From an uncultured Cyclobacteriaceae bacterium (GTDB taxonomy: Bacteria; Bacteroidota; Bacteroidia; Cytophagales; Cyclobacteriaceae), in assembly GCA_905479015.1 (NCBI GenBank), contig CAJQKV010000042.1, positions 1 through 64,000 of the forward strand: DNA of 64,000 nt, given 5' to 3'. Below, one piece after another: positions 54,059 to 63,306 of this stretch. The notes under the pieces were generated by a model. The model was given only the letters and a program-made list of their open reading frames with translations. It made no database searches and was not told where the DNA came from. The translations under genes were made by a program, and so were the position numbers. Position 1 is the stretch's first letter. Each line of letters starts with the position of its first letter.

Positions 54059-55951
54059 TCATCGTTTTTTTATAGTTGCATCCCCTTCAAAATAAATCTT
54101 ATTTTCATCAACTAACTTGCGCAAGACAGTGATGAGATCCTCTTGGTCATAAAGTTTAAAAAGAACGGATAACGCATCCATATCTATTCCTTGAGGAGGT
54201 ATGGATCGAATGATTTCAAGAGGATTCAAATCTATTGAGACTTTTTTTTTGGAAAGACAATAATCACAGATGCCACAGCCCAAATCGGTATGCTCACCAA
54301 AATAATCTTGTAGCATTCTGGTTCTACAGATATGATTTGTATTCACATAATGAAGCACCCGATGAAATTTATTCTCAGTCTGCTGATTTCTTTTCTGTAA
54401 ATCAACCGATTGGATAGGCAAGGATCCTAGATCCAATCTTCCCTCTACAAATTCAATTTGTGGCTTGAAAGTCGTCATTCGATAGTCTATGACTTGATAA
54501 TCATGCAGCAGGTGCAACTGCTCTTTTACTTTTTTTAAGTTGATTTTTAAAACACCTGCGATATCTGCCTCATTGACCATCATATAACTCGTATAAAGCT
54601 CACCCCCATGCAACCTAAAAAGTACTTTGATCAAAGGATCAAGCGAGGCATGAGCTACCTGAAACTGATAAAGCGCTTCTCGTTGCATCAGCATGGAAAC
54701 CTTGGACTTTTGAAAAATATTTTCTGTCAGCTGAATAAGGCCCGCATTTTCTAGCTTCTTAAGAGCAAAAACTGTTGGATAAGCGGGTAAATCAAAGTCA
54801 TTGATAAAGTCAAGATAAATAAAATCAAAACTTAAGCCTGCCCCACTTCCAATCGCCAACTTATATCTATTTGAAAGCGCTTGATAGACGCGCTTGATAA
54901 ATTTAATATCTACTGCTGCCCGAGAGATACGCTTCTCCGTCTCAACGATATCTTGATCATGGAAAAGAAGCACTGCATAAGCCTTCAAGCCATCACGACC
55001 CGCTCTTCCTGCCTCTTGATAATAGGCCTCCAATGTTTGAGGTAAATCCAAATGCAATACCGTGCGTACATCGGGTTTATTTATGCCCATACCAAACGCA
55101 TTGGTCGCTACCATGACTCTTAATTTAGATTGTATCCATGCGGCTTGTCTTTGATTTCGTTCATCAAAGGATAAGCCTGCATGATAAAATTGAGCAGAAA
55201 TACCCTTTTGATTTAAGTCTCTGGAAACCTGCTCAGCTCTCTTTCGACTTCCCACATATACGATAGAAGATCCAGCTACTTTATTGAGAATATCATACAC
55301 CTTTTGAAATTTATTTTCTCCTTTAAATACAACATAGGAAAGATTGGCGCGTGCGTAACTGTTCTGAAAGACTTTAGGATCCGCTAAGTCTAGCTGCTTG
55401 ATGATGTCTTTTTTTACCTCTTCAGTAGCAGAAGCCGTCAAAGCGATCAGCTTCTTCATTGGAAACAATTCTGTAAAATCCTTGATTTTTAGATAATAAG
55501 GTCTGAAATCATGGCCCCATTGAGAGATACAATGGGCCTCATCGATGACGAACAAAGCAATGACCATTTTTTCTAATCTGGCTAAAAAAAGCTCTGAAGC
55601 CAATCTTTCAGGAGAGAGATAAAGAAATTTAATACCTCCATAAATACAGTTATCTAAAAGAATATCAATTTCTCTTGAAGACAAGCCCCCATGGATGGCC
55701 ACTGCCTTTATGTTTCTCTTTTTCAATTCATTCACCTGATCAATCATCAAAGCAATCAAGGGAGTGACGACTAGGGTAACGCCTTCAAGTAACAACCCAG
55801 GAATTTGAAAGCAAATTGACTTTCCTCCTCCAGTAGGCAATAACGCAAGGGTGTTTTGACCTTTTAGGACGGACTCGATGATTTCTAGTTGAGATTCTCT
55901 AAAATGCTCAAACCCCCAATAATTATGCAATATCTCTTTCGGATCAGTCAA
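54059..55951 (-). CDS. recQ: ATP-dependent DNA helicase RecQ
   Basis: A 630-residue 3'-5' DNA helicase for repair and recombination. Walker A LLPTGGGKS, the DEAH box in VIDEAHCISQWGHDFRP, SATATEEVKK-like motif III, and the motif VI region QEAGRAGRDG are present. The RecQ zinc site is CRTRM...CGICDYC near 555-575, followed by a short winged-helix remnant. The C-terminal HRDC domain of E. coli RecQ is absent, a common variation. It ends 27 bases from pgk, tail to tail, and starts 74 bases from comEC on the same strand. Confidence 0.94.
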   Translation of the reverse strand: MTDPKEILHNYWGFEHFRESQLEIIESVLKGQNTLALLPTGGGKSICFQIPGLLLEGVTLVVTPLIALMIDQVNELKKRNIKAVAIHGGLSSREIDILLDNCIYGGIKFLYLSPERLASELFLARLEKMVIALFVIDEAHCISQWGHDFRPYYLKIKDFTELFPMKKLIALTASATEEVKKDIIKQLDLADPKVFQNSYARANLSYVVFKGENKFQKVYDILNKVAGSSIVYVGSRKRAEQVSRDLNQKGISAQFYHAGLSFDERNQRQAAWIQSKLRVMVATNAFGMGINKPDVRTVLHLDLPQTLEAYYQEAGRAGRDGLKAYAVLLFHDQDIVETEKRISRAAVDIKFIKRVYQALSNRYKLAIGSGAGLSFDFIYLDFINDFDLPAYPTVFALKKLENAGLIQLTENIFQKSKVSMLMQREALYQFQVAHASLDPLIKVLFRLHGGELYTSYMMVNEADIAGVLKINLKKVKEQLHLLHDYQVIDYRMTTFKPQIEFVEGRLDLGSLPIQSVDLQKRNQQTENKFHRVLHYVNTNHICRTRMLQDYFGEHTDLGCGICDYCLSKKKVSIDLNPLEIIRSIPPQGIDMDALSVLFKLYDQEDLITVLRKLVDENKIYFEGDATIKKR

Positions 55952-56025
55952 TCTTATTTACATTAAAAGCATTCATCTTAGCAGTGCTTGGTGAAAATAT
56001 TGAACAATAATATCAGCCCCTGTGA

Positions 56026-58125
56026 CTACAAATCTAACATCCAATAACCATCTTCTTTTATATTATGTACAGGTACGTTTATTTCATGAGCCCAAATACT
56101 GATTTTATCAGCATAATAGGGAGAACAATTCGAACCAATGACCAAGGCCCCAATCTTTAAATGCCTCAATAAATACTCAAAATCTAAGGTTAACTCCTCA
56201 GTAATGACGACATAATCTGCAGTTAACGTTTCCTCAAACTCCCACTGCTGATTATTATTATTATTTATAAATATTATTTTATGCCCTTGCCATAAGAACA
56301 GATGAAAGGGACCGAAGTGTTTCAGTTCTTCAGTCTTAAATAATTCAGTCAGATCAGTGGAGGCACTCGGAAGCCCTAAAAACCCACGAAACGGATTTAT
56401 ACTCCATTTCAAGCGCTCAAAAGATCTGGGGTTGTACCGATCAATCATTAAACGAGCAGAATAACCTTCAATCACATCTACACTCATTTGGTATTGCATA
56501 TCATAGATCACAAGCATTTTTCGTTCATTTGCATTAATATGGATAAACAAATTAATGATTTGCCAAAAAATAATGAGTAGCAGTCCAAATACTAACCGAA
56601 CAAATGATCTCTTCCTAAAAGCCACTAGGAGCACTATCTGTATCAAATAAATCACTAAAACTTCACTCGAATAGAGATACAAGCCCGATATCTTACTATA
56701 AGGTAGCTGCTCAATCCAAATAACATAGGCATTCATAATACCTATCAAATTTTCAAGTACCCATCCCATATATAAGTGGCTTGGATCAAAAAATAAGGAG
56801 ATTACCAACAATACAACTGCCAAAATAAGAATGATAAAAGTAGCGGGCACTACCCATAAATTGGATAATAAAAAATACGTTGGAAGCTGATGAAAATAAT
56901 ACATCGCAATAGGAAGGGTAGCTATTTGCGCTGCCAAAGAAGTACACATAAGTGACCAAAAATAATCCCCTACTGGATTTTTTATCTCCCAGCAGCTATA
57001 GAACAGAGGAAAAAAAATAACAATCCCTGTCACAGCAATAAATGAAAGTTGAAAACTAACAGCATAAATCATATTTGGATCAATCAAAAGCAATACAAAT
57101 GCGGTCAGTGCGATCGAATTATAAATATTAGAAGTTCGATGATTCATTTTGCTCAAACTCACAATAGAAAACATCGTAGCTGCACGCATTACGGAGGGAA
57201 CGAGACCAGTTATAAAAGCATAAAGCCAGAGCCCCAAGATGATCCCTATACCATAGTAATAGCGCCCTAAATATATATTTCTTAAGGGTTTTAAAAAAAA
57301 ACCTAAAATAAGAAAAATAATACCCATGTGTAATCCTGATACAGCTAAAACGTGCATAGTCCCTGAAGTAGCATAAGCTGACTTTAGCTCTTGGTCTAAA
57401 TAATCCTTAACCCCAAGTACTAAGGCAACTACTACAGCCCTTGACTGAGCATCCCTAATTTGATTTTGAAATAAGTCTTTTGCCTTGTGCCTCATTTCAA
57501 ATGCCAAAGCACGGATACTAAAACGCGAAGAGGTGCCGATACCCATAATATCATCATCTCTCACATAAGCCTGATGGTAAATATGTTGGCGGCTTAAGTA
57601 TTCAGCATAATCAAAAACCATCGGGTTTTTAGAAGATTTGACGGATAATAGACTTCCAGATACATACAGATAAGAATCATAAGACCTAACTTTATTCTGT
57701 ACTTCTTTCCGTACATGAAGTTGAATTTTTCCCTCCCTCTTAATAGACCGATCGCCAAGGAGTACCGAATCTATTCGAAAGGTATATCTGACATATTTCT
57801 CTTGGTCAATAGGATCCTCTACAATCCACCCTGAAAAGGCGCTTATTTGTTGAATATCTACATGACTCAAATGGTCCGCATCTTTACGCTCATCGGTGTA
57901 ATAGGCCATGGCATATCCAACCAAACTGATCATTAACAAACCCGCAATCCCGCTGAGAAATAAGGAATACTTCCTCACCACGAGAAACAAGTAAAGAATC
58001 GCTAGCCCACAAAATATGAAAAGGATATCATAAGGAGCAATTTCAAAATGGGAACCATAGAGCCATATGCCGAGGATCAAACTTGATAAATAGCGCAAAA
58101 AAGGATAGTTATTCCATTGAGACAT
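56026..58125 (-). CDS. ComEC/Rec2-family DNA uptake channel
   Basis: A 699-residue inner membrane protein of the ComEC/Rec2 group, needed for DNA entry in competent bacteria. The N-terminus has a pair of membrane helices and a DUF4131-type soluble domain, then the competence-domain signature TSGTMHVLAVSGLHMGI near 255 followed by many membrane helices (about 225-530). The C-terminal ~160 residues take the place of the metallo-beta-lactamase-like domain but lack its HxHxDH. That is usual in Bacteroidota. It is co-directional with recQ downstream. DNA uptake in this species is not proved. Confidence 0.88.
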   Translation of the reverse strand: MSQWNNYPFLRYLSSLILGIWLYGSHFEIAPYDILFIFCGLAILYLFLVVRKYSLFLSGIAGLLMISLVGYAMAYYTDERKDADHLSHVDIQQISAFSGWIVEDPIDQEKYVRYTFRIDSVLLGDRSIKREGKIQLHVRKEVQNKVRSYDSYLYVSGSLLSVKSSKNPMVFDYAEYLSRQHIYHQAYVRDDDIMGIGTSSRFSIRALAFEMRHKAKDLFQNQIRDAQSRAVVVALVLGVKDYLDQELKSAYATSGTMHVLAVSGLHMGIIFLILGFFLKPLRNIYLGRYYYGIGIILGLWLYAFITGLVPSVMRAATMFSIVSLSKMNHRTSNIYNSIALTAFVLLLIDPNMIYAVSFQLSFIAVTGIVIFFPLFYSCWEIKNPVGDYFWSLMCTSLAAQIATLPIAMYYFHQLPTYFLLSNLWVVPATFIILILAVVLLVISLFFDPSHLYMGWVLENLIGIMNAYVIWIEQLPYSKISGLYLYSSEVLVIYLIQIVLLVAFRKRSFVRLVFGLLLIIFWQIINLFIHINANERKMLVIYDMQYQMSVDVIEGYSARLMIDRYNPRSFERLKWSINPFRGFLGLPSASTDLTELFKTEELKHFGPFHLFLWQGHKIIFINNNNNQQWEFEETLTADYVVITEELTLDFEYLLRHLKIGALVIGSNCSPYYADKISIWAHEINVPVHNIKEDGYWMLDL

Positions 58126-58215
58126 TCAGTTATACCGTTTTATACAATATAACTCACCAATGAAAAAATCACGTTATTTTAATTAAGGAATGTAATGAAG
58201 TGATACTTATAGCGC

Positions 58216-58653
58216 TTAAGTTGTTTGAGACATCCGTTGATGGGTAATATCTGCTTCTATAAATGTCTGCCCTACCGGTAAAAACCCTTGATCGGCATAA
58301 AGGGTTATGGCTTCCAATTGCGCGTTTAAATACACAAGTACGCCCGATCCAAATTTACTTTTAATATCTACCAAAATAGATCTTAACAAATCTGCACCTA
58401 AACCTTTATTTCTATGGGCTGGCAATACTGCGAACCTTTCGAGCTTCACGCCTTGAGCAGTTTTCCTCCAACGTGCGGTACCCAAGGCATTGCCCTCTTC
58501 ATCTATTGCAACAAAATAATAAGCGGATCTTTCCGCATCTTCATGTACAATAGCCTCGGGAACACCTTGTTCATTTACGAAAACACGTTGTCTAATTTCA
58601 TAAGATTTATATAATAATACAGCAGAATCTGCTGCTACAATCTTATGATTCAT
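58216..58653 (-). CDS. GNAT-family N-acetyltransferase
   Basis: A 145-residue acetyltransferase from the ATG at 58653. The open frame extends upstream into phoH but without coding logic. It shows the GNAT core: VFVNEQGVPEAIVHEDAE, GTARWRK, and the acetyl-CoA loop LPAHRNKGLGADLL (R/Q-x2-G-x-G type). The opening resembles ElaA and related acyltransferases. The substrate is unknown. It overlaps the end of phoH by 11 bases and so is translationally coupled to it. Confidence 0.87.
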   Translation of the reverse strand: MNHKIVAADSAVLLYKSYEIRQRVFVNEQGVPEAIVHEDAERSAYYFVAIDEEGNALGTARWRKTAQGVKLERFAVLPAHRNKGLGADLLRSILVDIKSKFGSGVLVYLNAQLEAITLYADQGFLPVGQTFIEADITHQRMSQTT

Positions 58654-59629
58654 AATATTTATGGTAGGCCTTGATAATGCTTTTGACCAGACGGTGTCTA
58701 AGTACATCTCGCTCGTCAAGATGTACAAATCCAATATTTTTGGTCTCCTTAAGTACTTCTAAAACTTCTAACAATCCTGATTTTTGCCTTTGCGGTAAAT
58801 CAATTTGAGACTTATCGCCCGTCACAATTACCTTTGAACTAGGGCCCATACGTGTGAGAAACATTTTGATTTGACTTTGTGTCGCATTTTGGGCTTCATC
58901 CAGCAAAATAAAGGCATTATTGAGCGTTCTGCCCCTCATATAAGCCAATGGGGCTATCTCAATAATATTATTTTCCTGATAAAATTTTAACTTCTCTGGC
59001 GGAACCATATCACTTAACGCATCGTAAATAGGTCTTAAATAAGGATCTATTTTATCCTTCAAATCTCCTGGAAGAAATCCCAAACTTTCTCCTGCCTCTA
59101 CCGCTGGTCGGGTAATGATTATTTTTGCTACGTCTTTATTTTTTAACGCCTTCACAGCCAAAGCCACCGATATATAAGTTTTCCCGGTTCCTGCTGGTCC
59201 TAAGGCGAAGACCAAATCATTTTTCTGCACGGCCGTTACCAATTTTTTTTGATTTGGGGTCTTTGCACTTATTTTAATCCCTTTGGTGCCATAAACCAAG
59301 ATTTCTGCCAAATCAGTACCCTCATTCAGATGATTTTCATCTGCCAAATATGAAATCACATGATCCCGCGTGAGGTTTCCATATTTGTGATAATGAAGAA
59401 TCAATGAATTCAAAATTTCATTGATCTTGACCAATTGAGGAGCAGCACCTTGAATAGTGATCTCATTGCCTCTTGAGATGATTTTGGTGTCCGGAAAGGC
59501 CGACATAATCTCATTTATATTGGCATTTTCTGTTCCAAGAAAATCAACCAAGGGTATGTTTTCTAGTGTAAATATTTTTTCGAGCAAGTGAAGTGTCTTT
59601 TTAAAATTGTCTTTGCCTATTTTTACCAT
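58643..59629 (-). CDS. PhoH-like ATPase
   Basis: A 328-residue PhoH-family protein from the ATG at 59629. A start 13 codons earlier (59668) would run almost to the divergent gene and adds an unlikely lead. An N-terminal KH-like region (ENANINEIMSAFPDTKI, ITIQGAAPQLVKI) precedes the P-loop ALGPAGTGKTYISVALA and the Walker B-like FILLDEAQNATQSQIKM. PhoH proteins have RNA helicase-like or RNase-linked roles in RNA metabolism, and the exact role is open. It is divergent from the SAM hydrolase with 41 bases between starts. Confidence 0.9.
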   Translation of the reverse strand: MVKIGKDNFKKTLHLLEKIFTLENIPLVDFLGTENANINEIMSAFPDTKIISRGNEITIQGAAPQLVKINEILNSLILHYHKYGNLTRDHVISYLADENHLNEGTDLAEILVYGTKGIKISAKTPNQKKLVTAVQKNDLVFALGPAGTGKTYISVALAVKALKNKDVAKIIITRPAVEAGESLGFLPGDLKDKIDPYLRPIYDALSDMVPPEKLKFYQENNIIEIAPLAYMRGRTLNNAFILLDEAQNATQSQIKMFLTRMGPSSKVIVTGDKSQIDLPQRQKSGLLEVLEVLKETKNIGFVHLDERDVLRHRLVKSIIKAYHKYYES

Positions 59630-59670
59630 TGTATATTTAATAACAAATAAAACAAATATTCTTTTCAAAC

Positions 59671-60447
59671 ATGGCTCTAATCACTTTTATGTCTGATTAT
59701 GGATTAGAAGACCATTATGTAGCTGCCACCAAAGGAACCCTACTAAGCCTCAACCCCCAGTTAACCATCGTTGATATCAGTCATGAAATTAAATTATCAG
59801 ATATCGCTCATGGAGGTTACGTATTGCGCAATGCTTTCAAAAAATTTCCCGAGGGTACCGTTCATTTCATTACTATGGACTCTTCCAGAAGCCTGAAAAA
59901 TAGATGGATTGGACTCACTTTGGAAGGCCATCACTTCATCGGTACAGATTCTGGTATTTTCAGTATTATAAGCAATGAAAACCCTTCCTTAGTTGTTGAG
60001 ATTTGCCCTATTAATATAGAAACTACTTATCTAAAAATAGTTGGTCAAGCGGTCAACGATCTGGCCATGGGGCGTGGTCTTGAGCACATTGGTAGGATCA
60101 TAACCGATCACCTACAACTGATCGATCGAACCGCTAAAATTACAAAAAAAGGTATGGTTGGCCATGTCATTCATATAGATCACTATGGTAATTTAATTAC
60201 CAATATTAAGCATACTGATTATCTTGAAATCCAGAAAATTAACGGACAGGTGACCTTCCAAATACAAATAGGTAGAGAGATTTTTGATCGATTGCATGAA
60301 GGCTATGATGCGGTCGATCCTGGTGAGTGTTTTGTATTTTTTAATTCAGAAAAAGTCTTACAAATTGGTATAAATATGGGTCGAGCCTCAGAACTATTAG
60401 GTATCCGAATGGATGCTTCTGTTTATATAAATTTCAATATTCAATGA
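59671..60447 (+). CDS. SAM hydrolase (S-adenosyl-L-methionine hydroxide adenosyltransferase, DUF62)
   Basis: A 258-residue member of the fluorinase/chlorinase-like family. By family it hydrolyses SAM to adenosine and methionine. Asp9 in FMSDYG, the VDISHEI and TMDSS stretches, and the IDHYGNLITN motif mark the SAM-binding fold. No chlorinase-type insertion is apparent, so plain hydrolysis is likeliest. It is followed by a small partner gene with an ATGA overlap. The cellular purpose is unclear: perhaps SAM level control. Confidence 0.9.
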   Translation: MALITFMSDYGLEDHYVAATKGTLLSLNPQLTIVDISHEIKLSDIAHGGYVLRNAFKKFPEGTVHFITMDSSRSLKNRWIGLTLEGHHFIGTDSGIFSIISNENPSLVVEICPINIETTYLKIVGQAVNDLAMGRGLEHIGRIITDHLQLIDRTAKITKKGMVGHVIHIDHYGNLITNIKHTDYLEIQKINGQVTFQIQIGREIFDRLHEGYDAVDPGECFVFFNSEKVLQIGINMGRASELLGIRMDASVYINFNIQ

Positions 60448-60734
60448 TGCTATTGAGAATTGTCCGTATGGAATTTCAAGAAGAAAAAGTCTCAGAATTT
60501 CAAGAATTGTTTCAAAATATCAAAGGTAAAATTTCTGATTTTAAAGGTTGTGAAGCTATTCATTTATACAGAGATCAAGATCAATTCAATGTTTTCTATA
60601 CGCACAGCCATTGGCTATCTGTAGACCATTTAAATAAATACAGAGCGTCTATTTTTTTTAAAACGACTTGGGCAGAGGTGAAAGTTTTATTTGCAGACAA
60701 ACCTCGAGCGTATTCTTTAATAGAAAAATACTAG
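60444..60734 (+). CDS. Small antibiotic-biosynthesis-monooxygenase-like protein
   Basis: A 96-residue protein with the dimeric ferredoxin-like fold of the ABM group: MLLRIVRMEFQEE, FKGCEAIHLYRDQD and FYTHSHWLSVDHLNKYRAS follow the strand and helix order. Members include heme-degrading and quinol monooxygenases and many with no known reaction. No catalytic residue can be singled out. The ATGA overlap with the SAM hydrolase gene suggests shared expression and maybe a shared task. Confidence 0.78.
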   Translation: MMLLRIVRMEFQEEKVSEFQELFQNIKGKISDFKGCEAIHLYRDQDQFNVFYTHSHWLSVDHLNKYRASIFFKTTWAEVKVLFADKPRAYSLIEKY

Positions 60735-60896
60735 GAACAGGTAAGTGATCAGCTGAAGCGTTGAAGCTACAAAATTGATCCATATTGCATTTCCCATAAA
60801 GCCTACATAGTTGGTTCAAACTGTTCTGAAAAAAAAACAAAAGGTTGTTGCTGATATAATGAGAATTTATCTGAGGTAAAATCAAATAAATTTAAG

Positions 60897-60978
60897 TACC
60901 AAAGGAGGGAATCGAACCCTCACTCTCGAAAGAACACGATTTTGAGTCGTGCGCGTCTACCAATTCCGCCACTTTGGC
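60897..60978 (-). tRNA. tRNA-Leu (anticodon CAA)
   Basis: The minus strand folds as a leucine tRNA of 82 bases without encoded CCA. The acceptor stem is GCCAAAG/CTTTGGT with a G-U at 1-72, the anticodon loop is CTCAAAA, giving CAA for UUG codons, and the T arm carries GGTTCGATTCC. A long variable arm (TGTTCTTTCGAGAGTG region) is present, as in all leucine tRNAs. Confidence 0.95.
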
Positions 60979-61216
60979 ATTAAGTGGTTACAAAAATATC
61001 TAAATCTCACATCAACGCAAACTATTGATCCTTTTAAGTTGGCTTATTTTTTTATTTGTATAAACGATGACAAACGAAATACCCCTACCAAAATTTAGTA
61101 AAATACTCTTTTCAAAATGATCCTCATTATTCCTGCTCATTAATGTGCTCAACTGAAATCATTAAAAAAATAATTTGTCTATCTTTCCAGATATTTTTAG
61201 TGCATCATTTGTATTT

Positions 61217-61843
61217 ATGTCAAAGAAATTAGAAAACTTATTTGAAGGCTTTATGTTTTGGAGCCGTTGGGTGCAGGCCCCTATGTACGGCGGATTGATT
61301 TTTGGTTCCTTCATTTATCTCTATGTCTTTTTTCATGAACTCTTCAATATGTTTACAAGGCTCCTCAATCAACCGGTTGGTTCAAAGTCGGGTCCGTGGC
61401 AAGAAACTGAGATGATGTTGAGTGTTTTGAACCTTGTGGATATTTCAATGGTAATGAACCTTTTGGTCATTGTAACCATTGGTGGATATTCGATATTTAC
61501 AAGCCGGATGGATGTCGATTTACATGAAGATAAACCCTTGTGGCTAAATAATTTGGATGCAGGTCAGTTGAAAATAAAGTTAGCTACTTCACTCGCCTCT
61601 ATCACGGGCGTTCAGCTCTTAAAAACTTTTGTTGATTACAGAGAGGCGGCAATCAAAGTGAGCAGTGAAGGAATCATTATTGAAATCATCATTCATATCG
61701 TCTTTATTTTGTCCGCATTGTTATTAGCCCAAACAGAAAAAATAACCCATAGCTATCAACATGAAAAGAATTTGATGAAGTCGAAAATGATCAAAAAAAA
61801 TAAAGAAGATGAAAATCTGCTTAAATATGATTTTGATTCGTAA
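61217..61843 (+). CDS. UPF0114/YqhA-family membrane protein
   Basis: About 208 residues from the ATG at 61217. The TTG 14 codons earlier is a poorer start, as the family begins with KLENLFEGFMFWSRW. Membrane segments lie at about 20-45 (PMYGGLIFGSFIYLYVFFHELF), 75-95 (LVDISMVMNLLVIVTIGGYSIF), 125-145 (KLATSLASITGVQLLKTF) and 155-178 (IIIEIIIHIVFILSALLLA). The role is unknown; E. coli YqhA is uncharacterised. The C-terminus is charged and cytosolic-looking. It is a single gene. Confidence 0.88.
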   Translation: MSKKLENLFEGFMFWSRWVQAPMYGGLIFGSFIYLYVFFHELFNMFTRLLNQPVGSKSGPWQETEMMLSVLNLVDISMVMNLLVIVTIGGYSIFTSRMDVDLHEDKPLWLNNLDAGQLKIKLATSLASITGVQLLKTFVDYREAAIKVSSEGIIIEIIIHIVFILSALLLAQTEKITHSYQHEKNLMKSKMIKKNKEDENLLKYDFDS

Positions 61844-61877
61844 TACAATCTCTATCTGAATCAAAAAGAGTTATTAT

Positions 61878-62930
61878 TTATCTCTTCCAGTCAAAAGTTG
61901 TTATTTTTTCAATAAATTGATTGATTAACAGAATGGCATTTAGAACATCCTCCTGATGTACCATTTCAATAACTTGATGCAAATGACGTGTAGGAATAGA
62001 AACGGCACCTGCAATGGCTCCGTGTTTACCGGTTCTTTGTAATCCCGCAGTGTCAGTTCCTCCTGCCGTAAGTACCTCTGGTTGCCATTTTATTTCAGCA
62101 GCTGTAGCTGTTTGTTTCAAATACTTTACCATTCTAGGGTCACATATGGTGGAAGCATCCATGATTTTAATAGCAGGTCCACTCCCCAGTGATGTTATTT
62201 GCTCATGGGCTTGTGCCCCGGGTAAATCAAATGCAATAGTCGTATCTATGGCCAATCCATAATCTGGATCAATGTGATGCGATGCCACTTGGGCACCCCT
62301 CAAACCTACCTCTTCTTGAACCGTAAATACGGCATAAACATCTATTTGAGGCTTTTTTAATTGCTTAAGTACCTCGATCAATACATAAACTGATATCCTG
62401 TTGTCTAGGGATTTACAATTGATACAATTGCCCATTTCAATCAACTCTCTTTCTCTGGTGATCGGATCACCTACAGCTATGATTTTTTTTACTTCTGTTC
62501 CAGACATCCCTGTATCAATAAAGAAATCTTCTATTTGTACCCCCTTGTTTCGTTCTTCTGGCTTCATTAAATGAATCGGCTTTGAACCCATAACTCCAAT
62601 GATTGCCTTCTGACCGTGGATCACCACGCGTTGAGCCGTAAGGGTTTTTGGATCAAATCCTCCCAATGTATGAAATCGAATAAAGCCATTGTCATCAATG
62701 TGCGTTACCATAAAGCCAATCTCATCCATATGGGCCGCCAGCATGATCTTCTGCGGGGAGACCACTTTTTTAGCTCTTACCAATGCAATCAAGTTACCCA
62801 TATTGTCTATGGAAATCTCATCGCAATAAGGTTGAATCTCCTTTTCTATGGCGTCCCTTATTTGAGACTCAAAACCAGAGGTTCCTGGGGTCTCACATAG
62901 GTTTTTTAAAAGGGGTATATTCATTTTCAT
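61878..62930 (-). CDS. M42-family aminopeptidase (FrvX/glutamyl aminopeptidase type)
   Basis: A 350-residue two-metal aminopeptidase or cellulase-type M42 member, cytoplasmic. His67 and Asp69 are in AAHMDEIGFMV, the bridging Asp lies in LDNRISVYVLIEVL, the catalytic Glu pair is in TVQEEVGLRG, and later ligands are in DTTIAFDLPG and SIPTRHLHQ. These enzymes form dodecameric tetrahedra and trim peptides released by the proteasome-like proteases. A terminator hairpin from the upstream tRNA-Leu lies 15 bases before its ATG. Confidence 0.92.
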   Translation of the reverse strand: MKMNIPLLKNLCETPGTSGFESQIRDAIEKEIQPYCDEISIDNMGNLIALVRAKKVVSPQKIMLAAHMDEIGFMVTHIDDNGFIRFHTLGGFDPKTLTAQRVVIHGQKAIIGVMGSKPIHLMKPEERNKGVQIEDFFIDTGMSGTEVKKIIAVGDPITRERELIEMGNCINCKSLDNRISVYVLIEVLKQLKKPQIDVYAVFTVQEEVGLRGAQVASHHIDPDYGLAIDTTIAFDLPGAQAHEQITSLGSGPAIKIMDASTICDPRMVKYLKQTATAAEIKWQPEVLTAGGTDTAGLQRTGKHGAIAGAVSIPTRHLHQVIEMVHQEDVLNAILLINQFIEKITTFDWKR

Positions 62931-62940
62931 ATTCTGAAAT

Positions 62941-62980
62941 TTAAAAAGGCTTTGGAAAATCAGCTGTTTTCCAAAGCCTT
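62941..62980 (-). terminator. Terminator of tRNA-Leu(GAG)
   Basis: On the minus strand a perfect 14-base stem (62967-62980 with 62946-62959), a 7-base loop, and a short run of T after it (62947-62943). It lies 6 bases beyond the 3' end of the tRNA and before the peptidase gene on the same strand. Confidence 0.8.
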
Positions 62981-62985
62981 GGATG

Positions 62986-63071
62986 TGCGCACGAGAGGAA
63001 TCGAACCTCCACGGCCATAATTAGCCACTAGGCCCTCAACCTAGCACGTCTACCAGTTCCGCCACGTGCGC
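62986..63071 (-). tRNA. tRNA-Leu (anticodon GAG)
   Basis: A second leucine tRNA of 86 bases on the minus strand. The acceptor stem GCGCACG/CGTGCGC is perfect, the anticodon loop is TTGAGGG with anticodon GAG for CUC/CUU codons, and the variable arm TGGCTAATTATGGCCG is long. The T arm carries GGTTCGATTCC. It does not encode CCA. Confidence 0.95.
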
Positions 63072-63231
63072 AAAACAGAATGTAAAAATAAGTTGATTAT
63101 GCTAATAACAAAGAAACCCTAAGACAAAATAAAAAGTATTTCCAACTCAGCTCCAATTACTATGACATCGTAGATTTCTTGATCAACGTGTTTTTCAATA
63201 TCTATCGCTTTGTCGGTTAATGATTAATTAT

Positions 63232-63263
63232 AAAAAAAGGGATGTCAATAAAACATCCCTTTT
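63232..63263 (-). terminator. Terminator after the TerB-like gene
   Basis: On the minus strand, AAAAGGGATGT (63263-63253) pairs with ACATCCCTTTT (63245-63235), an 11-base perfect stem with a 7-base loop. A run of T (to 63232) follows. It lies 44 bases beyond the stop of the gene at 63307. Confidence 0.85.
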
Positions 63264-63306
63264 CTCAATTATAATTCAAAAAATAAATATTCTTATGACC
63301 AAAATA

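Noticed and set aside
58654-58734. Longer start for the GNAT gene inside phoH.
   Set aside because: Family alignment by eye starts at the MNHKI region at 58653; the rest reads as the phoH C-terminus in another frame.
60735-60896. A possible small minus-strand gene next to the CAA leucine tRNA.
   Set aside because: The frame overlaps the end of the ABM-like gene and shows no coding pattern or start context.
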